This document shows positions 1-6,035 of a DNA stretch of 9,654 bases, piece after piece; positions within the stretch are counted from its first letter, which is position 1; every line of letters starts with the position of its first letter. The notes beneath the pieces were generated by a model. That model worked only from the letters and a program-made list of their open reading frames with translations, made no database searches and was not told where the DNA came from. The stretch spans positions 1 to 9,654 of the forward strand of contig CALJUI010000040.1 of assembly GCA_937975735.1 (NCBI GenBank), read 5' to 3'. The DNA is from an uncultured Rubrivivax sp. GTDB taxonomy: Bacteria > Pseudomonadota > Gammaproteobacteria > Burkholderiales > Burkholderiaceae_C. A program made the translations under genes and the position numbers.

Positions 1-234
1 CAGGCCCTCGCGCTCGAGCCGCTGCTCGAGCAGCGCGACCCAGCCGCTGCCGCGCGCCAGACCGTACTCGGCCGACAGGCTGTCGCCGACGATCAGCACC
101 ACCGGCCTTGACCCCTGGCCACCCGAGGCTGCCCACGCCGCCGGCGCGGCCAGGGCCAGCGACCCGCTACAGTGCGCCAGCGTGATGCGCAGCCAGTCGC
201 GCCGCCTCAGGCCTTCAGAACAACTCCTGCCCAT
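1..234 (-). CDS. tesA: TesA-type GDSL esterase / acyl-CoA thioesterase I, N-terminal part (runs off window start)
   Basis: The reverse strand encodes 78 residues and the frame is still open at base 1. After an N-terminal export signal comes VVLIVGDSLSAEYGLARGSGW, typical of the TesA/TAP (SGNH hydrolase) family. The nucleophile is Ser52 of GDSL; the other catalytic residues (later Gly, Asn and the Asp-His pair) lie outside the window. The family hydrolyses acyl-thioesters, lysophospholipids and aryl esters, usually in the periplasm. The N-terminus has twin arginines (R11-R12-D-W-L-R) before an Ala/Leu-rich stretch, so Tat export is possible, though Sec is not excluded. The start is uncertain: in-frame ATG codons lie at 249, 246 and 234 (5' ends), none with a good Shine-Dalgarno. 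The 234 start shares a CATG with the divergent ABC ATPase. The tesA/ybbA divergent pairing is also seen in E. coli, which supports both calls. Confidence 0.88.
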   Translation of the reverse strand, partial: MGRSCSEGLRRRDWLRITLAHCSGSLALAAPAAWAASGGQGSRPVVLIVGDSLSAEYGLARGSGWVALLEQRLEREGL

Positions 235-904
235 GTCATCGCCCATCATCGACGTTCAAGGGGTCACCAAGCAGGTGACCGATTCCACCGGTACGCTGAC
301 CATTCTCCATGACATCGGCTTCTCGCTGCGACCCAAGGAGTCGGCGGCGATCGTCGGCGCCTCGGGGTCCGGCAAGAGCACCTTGCTGACCATCATGGCC
401 GGATTGGACGTGCCGACACGCGGTTCGGTTCAACTCGACGGCGCCGACCTGTTCTCGCTCGACGAGGATGCGCGCGCCGAACTGCGCGCGCGCAAGCTCG
501 GTTTCGTCTTCCAGAGCTTCCAACTGCTGGCGACGCTCAACGCGCTCGAGAACGTGATGCTGCCGCTCGAACTGCAGGGCCGCAGCGACGCCCGCACGAT
601 GGCCACCGAGATGCTTCGCCGGGTGGGCCTCGGCGAACGGCTCGGCCACTACCCGAAGGTGCTGTCGGGCGGCGAACAGCAGCGCGTCGCGCTGGCCCGT
701 GCCTTCGTGGTGCGGCCGGCGGTGCTGCTCGCGGACGAGCCGACCGGCAGCCTGGACTTCGCCACCGGCGAAACGGTGATGGCGCTGATGTTCGAGCTCA
801 ACCGCGAGGCCGGCACGACGCTGGTGATGGTCACGCACGACCGCGACATCGCCGCGCGCTGCGACCGCCAGTTGCACCTCGAGGCGGGGCGGCTGGTCGA
901 CTGA
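233..904 (+). CDS. ybbA: YbbA/LolD-type ABC transporter ATP-binding protein
   Basis: This 223-residue nucleotide-binding protein has all canonical motifs: Walker A GASGSGKST (42-50), Q-loop Q94 in GFVFQSFQLL, signature LSGGEQQ (144-150), Walker B VLLADEP with catalytic E169, D-loop SLD (173-175) and H-loop H202. The residues around the Q-loop and DEPTGSLD are characteristic of the MacB/LolD/FtsE-like subfamily that powers mechanotransmission or lipoprotein-extraction machines rather than solute uptake. Divergent pairing with tesA identifies it as the YbbA ortholog type. In E. coli ybbA is followed by the large permease gene ybbP; here no permease follows, and the next gene is convergent. An upstream ATG at 182 would add 17 residues, but MSSPIIDVQGVTK at 233 matches a normal NBD beginning. 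Neither start has a good Shine-Dalgarno. The substrate is unknown. Confidence 0.9.
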   Translation: MSSPIIDVQGVTKQVTDSTGTLTILHDIGFSLRPKESAAIVGASGSGKSTLLTIMAGLDVPTRGSVQLDGADLFSLDEDARAELRARKLGFVFQSFQLLATLNALENVMLPLELQGRSDARTMATEMLRRVGLGERLGHYPKVLSGGEQQRVALARAFVVRPAVLLADEPTGSLDFATGETVMALMFELNREAGTTLVMVTHDRDIAARCDRQLHLEAGRLVD

Positions 905-929
905 CCGGGCCGCACCCGCCACGGCGGGA
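905..929. terminator. Short GC palindrome between convergent gene ends
   Basis: The 25-nt gap between the ybbA stop (902-904) and the stop of the prolyl isomerase gene (930-932) contains a perfect inverted repeat: CCCGCC at 915-920 and GGCGGG at 923-928, which folds as a 5-bp stem with a 4-nt loop. Its placement between convergent stops suggests a bidirectional transcription end. There is no T-tract on either strand and the stem is short, so this is only a candidate. Confidence 0.3.
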
Positions 930-1739
930 CTACGGGGCGAACTTGTAGTCGGTCTTGGCGGCCTTGCGGAGCGATTCCTGGAAGTCCTGCAGACGGACCT
1001 GCTCGATGCGCTGCAGGATCTGGCCCTTGACGTCGTCGAAGGCGGGGAACGGCGCCTCGCGCGAGTCCTCGAGCTTGATGATGTGCCAGCCGAACTGGGT
1101 CTTGACCGCGGTGTCGGTCATCTCGCCCTTCTTGAGCGCGACCATCGCCTTGCCGAACTCGGGCACGTAGGCGTCGGCCTTGGCGAAGTCGAGATCGCCG
1201 CCGTTGGCGCCGGAGCCGGGGTCCTTCGAGTGCTTCTTGGCCAGTTCCTCGAAGCTCGCGCCGCCCTTGAGCTGGGTGATCAGCGCCTTCGCCTCGTCCT
1301 CCTTCTCGACCAGGATGTGGCGGGCGCGGTACTCGGTGCCGCTGTTCTGCGCCTTGAACTTGTCGTACTCGACCTTCGCGTCGGCCTCGGCCACCGGGTT
1401 CTTGGCCTTGTAGTCGTCGAACAGGGCGCGGATCAGGATGCTCTGGCGCGCCAGCTCCATCTGCGCGCGGTAGTCCGGCGCCGCTGCCAGGCCGCGCTTC
1501 TCGGCCTCCTGCACGAAGATCTCGCGCAGCACGACCTGGTCGCGGGCCTGCGCCTCGAGTTCGGGGCTCATCGCCTGGCCGGCGCGCTTGGCCTGCTGCA
1601 GCAGCGAGTCGACGCGCGCCTTCGGCACGGGCTTGCCGTTGACGATGGCCAGGTTCTGCGCAGTCGCGGCCAGCGGGGCCAGCAGGGCGCCGGCGGCAAG
1701 GAGGATCGCCGCGCGCGCGGCGAGGGTCTTGGACGTCAT
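930..1739 (-). CDS. Periplasmic parvulin-type peptidyl-prolyl cis-trans isomerase (PpiC/PrsA/SurA-like)
   Basis: A 269-residue exported foldase. Residues 1-27 form a Sec signal peptide (a positively charged start, then an Ala/Leu-rich core ending LAATA-Q). An N-terminal helical SurA_N-like segment with VNGKPVPKARVDSLL follows (about 30-115). The parvulin domain spans about 136-227: YRARHILVEKEDEAK, SFEELAKKHSKDPGSGANGGDL and FGWHIIKLED contain the family's conserved His, Gly and Phe positions. A charged helical tail ends the protein. It catalyses prolyl isomerisation in envelope proteins. The start was set at 1739 because the longer frame to 1946 adds an arginine/proline-rich, non-signal N-terminus. 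The Shine-Dalgarno is weak (no AGGAGG on this strand). The gene lies 73 nt downstream of bolA, so it may be the last gene of that operon or have its own promoter in the gap. Which named paralog it corresponds to (PrsA or PpiC) is not clear. Confidence 0.92.
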   Translation of the reverse strand: MTSKTLAARAAILLAAGALLAPLAATAQNLAIVNGKPVPKARVDSLLQQAKRAGQAMSPELEAQARDQVVLREIFVQEAEKRGLAAAPDYRAQMELARQSILIRALFDDYKAKNPVAEADAKVEYDKFKAQNSGTEYRARHILVEKEDEAKALITQLKGGASFEELAKKHSKDPGSGANGGDLDFAKADAYVPEFGKAMVALKKGEMTDTAVKTQFGWHIIKLEDSREAPFPAFDDVKGQILQRIEQVRLQDFQESLRKAAKTDYKFAP

Positions 1740-1812
1740 CGGAGGGGTCTTTCGATTCGATGCCGGGGCCGCCCGGGCAGCCGGCGGGACATCGGTGGAG
1801 GAACGGGCCTGG

Positions 1813-2091
1813 TCAGGTGCCTGCGGTTTCACCCGGGGCGCGGGCCTCGATGGCCAGCGCGTGTATGCCCTGCGGGAGCAGGGGTCCGAGGGCATCATAC
1901 ACAAGGCGATGGCGGGCCACCCGGGGGCGGCCGGCAAAGGCCGCACAGGTCAGTCGGACGGTGTAGTGGCCCCCCTCGCGCGCGCCGGCATGGCCGACGT
2001 GGCGGTGGCTGTCGTCGACGACCTCGATCGAACTGGGCGACAGCGCCGCGCGCAGCGTCGCCTCGATCCGCGCCGGGGACGTCCAGCTCAC
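1813..2091 (-). CDS. bolA: BolA family protein
   Basis: A 92-residue protein with a complete BolA fold: the helix RIEATLRAAL, then IEVVDDSHRHVGHAG (26-36), GGHYTVRL (40-47), the loop AFAGRPRVARHRLVYDAL (51-68) and the terminal strand GIHALAIEA. RHRLVYDAL and GIHALAI are diagnostic. His residues at 29, 31 and 34, plus the conserved His77, fit the family's metal/iron-sulfur ligand role with monothiol glutaredoxins; E. coli BolA also affects morphology and stress transcription. The start is a GTG whose GTGA overlaps the yciB stop, preceded by AGGAGGG at 2095-2101. The open frame continues upstream to 2532, but that part is a shadow of yciB. The length is normal for short betaproteobacterial BolA proteins. 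Translation is probably coupled to yciB. Confidence 0.92.
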   Translation of the reverse strand: MSWTSPARIEATLRAALSPSSIEVVDDSHRHVGHAGAREGGHYTVRLTCAAFAGRPRVARHRLVYDALGPLLPQGIHALAIEARAPGETAGT

Positions 2092-2741
2092 GAGCCCTCC
2101 TGGCCGGCCCCGGCGGCCGGCGCCGGGTCGCCCTTCAGGTAGCGGCCGAGCACCAGGCCCTGCGCCAGGGTGAACAGCAAGGTCAGGCCGATGCCGCCGA
2201 AGAGCTTGAAGTCGACCCAGGTCGCGGTGGAGAAGCTGTATGCCACCCACAGGTTGAGCAGCCCCATCGTCGCAAAGAAGGCGATCCAGGCGAAATTCAG
2301 CCGGTGCCACACCCGCGCCGGCAGGTCGAGCTGATCGCCGAGCAGCGCGCGCAGCAGATTGCGGCCGAACAGCAGCGGGCCGAGCCACAGCGCGGTGCCC
2401 ATCGCCCAATAAAGGACGCTCGGCTTCCACTTGATGAAGGTCTCGCTGTGGAACCAGACGGTCAGGCCGCCGAGGCCGACCACCAGTCCCAGGCTGACCC
2501 ACAGCATCAAGTCGATCCGCCGGCGACGCCACTTCAGCACCAGCACCTGGAGCAGGGTCGCCGCGATGACGACGAGGGTCGCGAGCAGGATCGGTGCCTC
2601 CTCGGCCCGCACGGTTCCGCCCGAGACGAGGAAGCCGAACCGCTCCGTCGCGACGGCCGCGGCCCAGTCCGCATGCGCCTCGGCGGCCTTGAAGCTGCCG
2701 AAGAACAGCAGGATCGGCAGGAAGTCGAACAGCAGCTTCAC
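2088..2741 (-). CDS. yciB: YciB / IspZ inner-membrane septation protein A family
   Basis: A 217-residue multi-spanning inner-membrane protein. It opens with VKLLFDFLPILLFFGSFK (first helix). The family-specific core IDLMLWVSLGLVVGLGG, HSETFIKWKPSVLYW, then NFAWIAFFATMGLLNLWVAYSFSTATWVDFKLFGG is clearly YciB. About five to six hydrophobic helices are visible. The family was named from septation phenotypes and has been linked to cell-envelope synthesis; its biochemical activity is not established. E. coli YciB has 179 residues. Here about 30 extra residues lie between the first two helices (about 21-50), with a polar tail after 203. The start is GTG, with GTGA overlapping the msrB stop and no good Shine-Dalgarno, so coupled initiation is likely. 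The end overlaps bolA in the same way. I recall similar long forms in other Burkholderiales but cannot verify that here. Confidence 0.92.
   Translation of the reverse strand: MKLLFDFLPILLFFGSFKAAEAHADWAAAVATERFGFLVSGGTVRAEEAPILLATLVVIAATLLQVLVLKWRRRRIDLMLWVSLGLVVGLGGLTVWFHSETFIKWKPSVLYWAMGTALWLGPLLFGRNLLRALLGDQLDLPARVWHRLNFAWIAFFATMGLLNLWVAYSFSTATWVDFKLFGGIGLTLLFTLAQGLVLGRYLKGDPAPAAGAGQEGS
2095..2101 (-). promoter_or_regulatory. Shine-Dalgarno for bolA GTG start
   Basis: The reverse strand reads AGGAGGG three bases before GTG (2091-2089), inside the last codons of yciB. It fixes the bolA start in an open frame that otherwise runs far upstream without a stop. Confidence 0.75.
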
Positions 2742-3154
2742 CGGGGCTCGAAGCGAATCGCCGCCGAGTTGATGCAGTAGCGCTCGCCGGTCGGCTGCGG
2801 CCCGTCGTCGAACACGTGGCCGAGGTGCGAGCCGCAGCGGCGGCAGCGGACCTCGACGCGGACCATGCCGAGCGACTCGTCGCGCACGCGCTCTATCACG
2901 TCGGCGTTGGCCGGCTGCCAGTAGCTCGGCCAGCCGCAGCCCGCATCGAACTTGGTGTCCGACTCGAACAGCGTCTCGCCGCAGCCGATGCAGCGGTATT
3001 GGCCGGGGTCGTCGCGATCCCAATGGGCGCCGGTGAACGGCCGCTCGGTCGCCGCCTGCCGTGCCACGCGGTACTGCATCGGGTCGAGCTGGGCGCGCCA
3101 CTCGGCGTCGCTCTTGCGCACCGGATAGCGCGGATCGTCGTGGTCATGGCTCAT
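2738..3154 (-). CDS. msrB: Peptide-methionine (R)-S-oxide reductase MsrB
   Basis: A 138-residue cytosolic enzyme that reduces methionine-R-sulfoxide in proteins using thioredoxin. Zinc is held by two CxxC pairs, C55/C58 (YRCIGCG) and C104/C107 (CRRCGSHLGHVF). The catalytic cysteine is C127 in GERYCINSAAIRF. C73 in AGCGWPSYW is 54 residues upstream, a position fitting the recycling cysteine of thioredoxin-dependent MsrB enzymes. There is no signal peptide; the N-terminus is His/Asp-rich (MSHDHDD). The length matches stand-alone MsrB (E. coli has 137). The ATG start overlaps the selO stop as ATGA, with GGAGGTG at 3166-3172 upstream, inside the selO end. The end overlaps yciB by 4 nt. A position directly after selO suggests both are made together under oxidative stress, which is an inference. 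Confidence 0.96.
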   Translation of the reverse strand: MSHDHDDPRYPVRKSDAEWRAQLDPMQYRVARQAATERPFTGAHWDRDDPGQYRCIGCGETLFESDTKFDAGCGWPSYWQPANADVIERVRDESLGMVRVEVRCRRCGSHLGHVFDDGPQPTGERYCINSAAIRFEPR

Positions 3155-4599
3155 GAGGAGCAGGACACCTCCAGGTGACTGGCCCATTCGGGCGGGAAGC
3201 CGGCGTAGGCCTCGTGCTCGACCTGTTCGTCGAACGGATGTGCAAGGATAGCCAACAGCCGGTCGACCTCGCTGAAATCGCCCTCGCGAGCCTGGCGGAT
3301 GGCCTGCTCGGCGAGGTGGTTGCGCAGCACGAACTTCGGGTTGACGGCGTTCATGCGCGCGCGTCGGGTGCGCGGGTCGCCGACGTCGCGCGCCAGCCGG
3401 GCGGCATAACGCTCGGCCCAGGCGTCGAAGGCCTCGCGGTCGAGGAAGAGGTCGCGCACGGTGTCGCGGTCGGCGTCGAGGTCGGCCAGCCGGCGGAAGG
3501 TGATCGTGAAGTCGGCGCGGCTTTCGGCCATCAGCTTGAGCAGATCGTCGGCCAGGGTCGGGTCCTCGTCCTCGCGGCCGGTCAGTCCGAGCTTGGCGCG
3601 CAGGTGGCCGAGCAGGGCGTCGGGGAACTCGGCCTCGTAGGCCTTCAGCGCGGCCAGCGCCTGTTCGGTCTCGCCGATCAACGGCATCATCGCCTGGGCC
3701 AGCGCGTGCAGGTTCCAGAAGGCGACCCGAGGCTGGCGCGCGTAGGCGTAGCGGCCCTGGTGGTCGGAGTGGTTGCAGACGTGGCCGGGGTCGAAGGCGT
3801 CGAGGAAGCCGAACGGGCCGTAGTCGATCGTCAGCCCAAGCATCGACATGTTGTCGGTGTTCATCACGCCATGGCAGAAGCCGATCGCCTGCCAGTGCGC
3901 GACCAGCCGCGCGGTGCGGCGGGTCACCGCCTCGAGCAGCGCGGCGTAGGGCCGCTCGGCGTCGCGCAGCGCGGGGTAGTAGTGCTCGATCGTGAAGTCG
4001 GCCAGCGCGCGCAGGGCGTCGGGCGGGTCCTGCTGCGCGAAGTGCTCGAAGTGGCCGAACCGCAGGAAGCTCGGCGCCACGCGCGTCACGACCGCCGCGG
4101 TCTCCAGCGTCTCGCGCCGGACCGGCAGCGGCGAGCCGATCAGGCACAGCGCGCGGGTGGTCGGCACACCGAGCGCGTGCATCGCTTCCGAGCACAGATA
4201 CTCCCGGATCGACGAGCGCAGCACCGCGCGGCCGTCGCCCATGCGCGAATAGGGCGTCAGACCGCTGCCCTTGAGCTGCAGCTCCTGGCCGCCGCCGGGC
4301 GCGTCGACCTCGCCGAGCAGCAGCGCGCGGCCGTCGCCGAGTTGCCCGGCCCAGACGCCGAACTGGTGCCCGCTGTAGACGCCGGCCAGAGGCTTCATGC
4401 CCGGCCACAGGCCGGCACCGCTGAAGACCCGCAGCGCGTCGAGCTCCGGGCTCGACCACCAGTCGGCCGGCCAGCCCAGGGACTCGGCGCAGCGCGCGCT
4501 GACCGACACCCAGTGCGGTTCGGGCACCGGGTCGGCCTGCTGCGTGGTGTAGAAGGCCCCGCCCAGGGTCGCGAAGCGGTTCGGCCAGTCGAGTCGCAT
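3151..4599 (-). CDS. selO: SelO/YdiU protein adenylyltransferase (pseudokinase AMPylase)
   Basis: A 482-residue SelO family protein. SelO has a kinase fold that binds ATP inverted and transfers AMP to Ser/Thr/Tyr of target proteins, with redox-related targets reported in E. coli. Visible elements: SGHQFGVWAGQLGDGRA (76-92), ELQLKGSG with nucleotide-binding K110, SSIREYLCSEAMHALGVPTTRA (129-150), and GVMNTDNMSMLGLTIDYGPFGFLD with probable catalytic D249 and metal ligands N250 and D259. It ends HLEVSCSS: C480 occupies the place of selenocysteine in eukaryotic SelO, and C275 (HVCNHSD) is at the position of its reported disulfide partner in E. coli, so a redox switch is possible. The start at 4599 (MRLDWPNRFATLGG) fits the family; an upstream ATG at 4698 would add 33 residues reaching nearly to the divergent gene. 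First gene of the minus-strand cluster. Confidence 0.96.
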   Translation of the reverse strand: MRLDWPNRFATLGGAFYTTQQADPVPEPHWVSVSARCAESLGWPADWWSSPELDALRVFSGAGLWPGMKPLAGVYSGHQFGVWAGQLGDGRALLLGEVDAPGGGQELQLKGSGLTPYSRMGDGRAVLRSSIREYLCSEAMHALGVPTTRALCLIGSPLPVRRETLETAAVVTRVAPSFLRFGHFEHFAQQDPPDALRALADFTIEHYYPALRDAERPYAALLEAVTRRTARLVAHWQAIGFCHGVMNTDNMSMLGLTIDYGPFGFLDAFDPGHVCNHSDHQGRYAYARQPRVAFWNLHALAQAMMPLIGETEQALAALKAYEAEFPDALLGHLRAKLGLTGREDEDPTLADDLLKLMAESRADFTITFRRLADLDADRDTVRDLFLDREAFDAWAERYAARLARDVGDPRTRRARMNAVNPKFVLRNHLAEQAIRQAREGDFSEVDRLLAILAHPFDEQVEHEAYAGFPPEWASHLEVSCSS

Positions 4600-4610
4600 G
4601 CCTGCAGTGT

Positions 4611-4654
4611 AGGGACCGCTGTCGCCCAAGGGACAGCGCTTCGGGGTAGTCCCT
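4611..4654. promoter_or_regulatory. Nested inverted repeat in the selO / substrate-binding-protein intergenic region
   Basis: In the 119-nt divergent gap, CGCTGTC (4617-4623) pairs with GACAGCG (4632-4638) across an 8-nt loop. Outer arms AGGGAC (4611-4616) and GTCCCT (4649-4654) are also perfect complements, with a 10-nt one-sided bulge. It lies immediately upstream of selO, in its leader, and about 65 nt before the plus-strand gene. It could be an operator or an RNA leader structure. No convincing sigma70 -35/-10 pair was found in the gap on either strand. Confidence 0.35.
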
Positions 4655-4706
4655 GAAGCGGGCGGGTCCTCCCATCCGTTACCGTCCTCCCGTTCCAACG
4701 CTGCTC

Positions 4707-4711
4707 AGGAG
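4707..4711 (+). promoter_or_regulatory. Shine-Dalgarno of the substrate-binding-protein gene
   Basis: AGGAG with a 7-nt spacer to the ATG at 4719. It supports this start, which also gives a clean signal peptide. Confidence 0.75.
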
Positions 4712-4718
4712 ACTGCCC

Positions 4719-5957
4719 ATGATCCGCTCGCGCCGCTCGCTCGTCTGCTCGGTGATCGCCGCGCTGGCGATTCCCGTCACGGTCGCCCACGCCCAGCAGG
4801 GGCAGACGGTGAAGATCGCGTTCATCGACCCACTGTCCGGGCCGTTCGCCAACGTGGGCCAGAACCAGCTCAAGAGCTGGCAGTTCATCGGCGAGCACTT
4901 CAGCGCGAAGAATACGGCGGGAGTGAAGTTCGAGTTCGTGGCGTTCGACAACAAGGGCTCCCCGCAGGAGAGCCTGAACTCGCTGAAGGCGGCGATCGAC
5001 CAGGGCATCCGCTACGTCACGCAGGGCAACGGCTCCGGTGCCGCCGCGGCGATCTCCGATGCCGTGGCCAAGCACAACGCGCGCAACCCGGGCAAGGAGG
5101 TGCTGTACCTGAACTACGCCGCGGTCGACCCGGCGCTGACCAACGAGAAGTGCGACTACTGGCACTTCCGGCTCGACGCCGACACGACGATGAAGATGGA
5201 GGCGTTGACCAGCTACATGAAGGACCAGGCCGACATCAAGAAGGTCTACGTGATCGGCCAGAACTACTCGCACGGCCAGCAGGTGTCGAAGTACTTCAAG
5301 GAGTACATGGCGCGCAAGCGGCCCGACGTGCAGATCGTCGGCGACGACCTGCACCCGATCGGCCAGGTCAAGGACTTCGCTCCCTACGTCGCGAAGATCA
5401 AGGCCTCGGGCGCCGACGCGGTCGTCACCGGCAACTGGGGCCAGGACCTGACCCTGCTCGTCAAGGCCGCGAAGGACGCCGGCCTGAACGCCAGGATGTA
5501 CACGTATTACGCCGGCGTCAGCGGCACGCCGACCGCGCTGGGCACCGACACGGCAGGCAAGGTGCGCACCGTGGCCTACAGCCACAGCAACATGGGCGGC
5601 ATCGTCGGCAAGCTGCAGGACGAGTTCAAGAAGAAGTTCAACGACGACTGGTACACCCATGCCACCTACAACGGCCTGGCGCTGCTGACCAACGCGATGG
5701 CCAAGGCCAAGAGCACCGATCCGGTGAAGGTCGCCGCGGCGATGGAGGACCTGAGCTTCCAGGGCTTCCAGGGCGAGGTGAAGATGCGCAAGTCCGATCA
5801 CCAGCTGCAGCAGGGCCTGTACATCGGGTCGTGGGAGAAGGTCGACGCGAAGAACAAGTACGACGTCGAGAACACCGGCATGACCTTCGTCGAGGTCAAG
5901 GCCATCCCCGCCTACGTCGCGAGCACGCCGACCTCGTGCCAGATGAAGCGTCCCTGA
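4719..5957 (+). CDS. HAAT-family ABC transporter periplasmic substrate-binding protein (branched-chain amino-acid type)
   Basis: A 412-residue type I periplasmic binding protein (Peripla_BP_6/LivK-like). Residues 1-25 are a Sec signal peptide (MIRSRRS, hydrophobic core, AHA before QQ). The mature start VKIAFIDPLSGPFANVGQNQ is the classic family opening. FDNKGSPQESLNSLKAAIDQG and YVTQGNGSGAAAAISDAV form the first-lobe ligand loop. KKVYVIGQNYSHGQQVSKYFKEY, DFAPYVAKIKASGADAVVTGNWG and WYTHATYNGLALLTNAM continue the standard fold. Two cysteines remain in the mature protein (C145 and C407 near the end), a possible disulfide. It captures the substrate and delivers it to the LivH/LivM channel encoded just downstream. 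The substrate could be branched-chain or other amino acids, or amides; the sequence alone does not decide. First gene of the transport operon, followed by a hairpin. Confidence 0.93.
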   Translation: MIRSRRSLVCSVIAALAIPVTVAHAQQGQTVKIAFIDPLSGPFANVGQNQLKSWQFIGEHFSAKNTAGVKFEFVAFDNKGSPQESLNSLKAAIDQGIRYVTQGNGSGAAAAISDAVAKHNARNPGKEVLYLNYAAVDPALTNEKCDYWHFRLDADTTMKMEALTSYMKDQADIKKVYVIGQNYSHGQQVSKYFKEYMARKRPDVQIVGDDLHPIGQVKDFAPYVAKIKASGADAVVTGNWGQDLTLLVKAAKDAGLNARMYTYYAGVSGTPTALGTDTAGKVRTVAYSHSNMGGIVGKLQDEFKKKFNDDWYTHATYNGLALLTNAMAKAKSTDPVKVAAAMEDLSFQGFQGEVKMRKSDHQLQQGLYIGSWEKVDAKNKYDVENTGMTFVEVKAIPAYVASTPTSCQMKRP

Positions 5958-5974
5958 ACGTGGACTGAAGCCTC

Positions 5975-6012
5975 GGGGTGCGTCGCCCGTCGTGGGCGCC
6001 GCGCCCCTTTTT
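5975..6012 (+). terminator. Strong stem-loop plus T-tract between binding-protein and permease genes
   Basis: GGGGTGCG (5975-5982) pairs with CGCGCCCC (6000-6007), with one G-U pair. After a single T/C mismatch, CGCCC (5984-5988) pairs with GGGCG (5994-5998) around loop GTCGT. Five T residues follow (6008-6012). This is the form of a rho-independent terminator, 18 nt after the stop of the binding-protein gene and 23 nt before the livH ATG. Within an operon it would act as a partial terminator or 3'-end stabiliser, giving more binding protein than permease. Confidence 0.75.
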
Positions 6013-6035
6013 CATCCGCCACCGCGCGCGACGCC

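Noticed and set aside
182..232. Upstream ATG extending the YbbA protein by 17 residues
   Set aside because: The extension is basic and unlike NBD N-termini, has no Shine-Dalgarno, and would overlap the tesA coding start further.
1740..1812. Separate promoter or small gene between bolA and the prolyl isomerase
   Set aside because: The 73-nt gap shows no open frame with a ribosome site and no recognisable promoter or terminator.
1740..1946. Longer N-terminus for the prolyl isomerase
   Set aside because: It would place an Arg/Pro-rich stretch before a clean Sec signal peptide and overlap the bolA end.
2092..2532. Upstream extension of the bolA frame to 239 residues
   Set aside because: The added part is antisense-like filler overlapping yciB. 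The GTG at 2091 with AGGAGGG gives a normal BolA.
1083..2780. Very long plus-strand open frame (565 codons) opposite the prolyl isomerase, bolA and yciB genes
   Set aside because: It is antisense to three clearly recognised genes and its translation is low-complexity Arg/Gly/Ala/Gln, as expected from the shadow frame of GC-rich coding DNA.
3175..4656. Plus-strand open frame of 493 codons opposite selO
   Set aside because: Complementary shadow of selO with repetitive Val/Ala/Gly/Arg composition and no recognisable domain.
4600..4718. Sigma70 promoters for selO and the transport operon
   Set aside because: No -35/-10 pair with acceptable spacing stood out on either strand. Transcription data would be needed.
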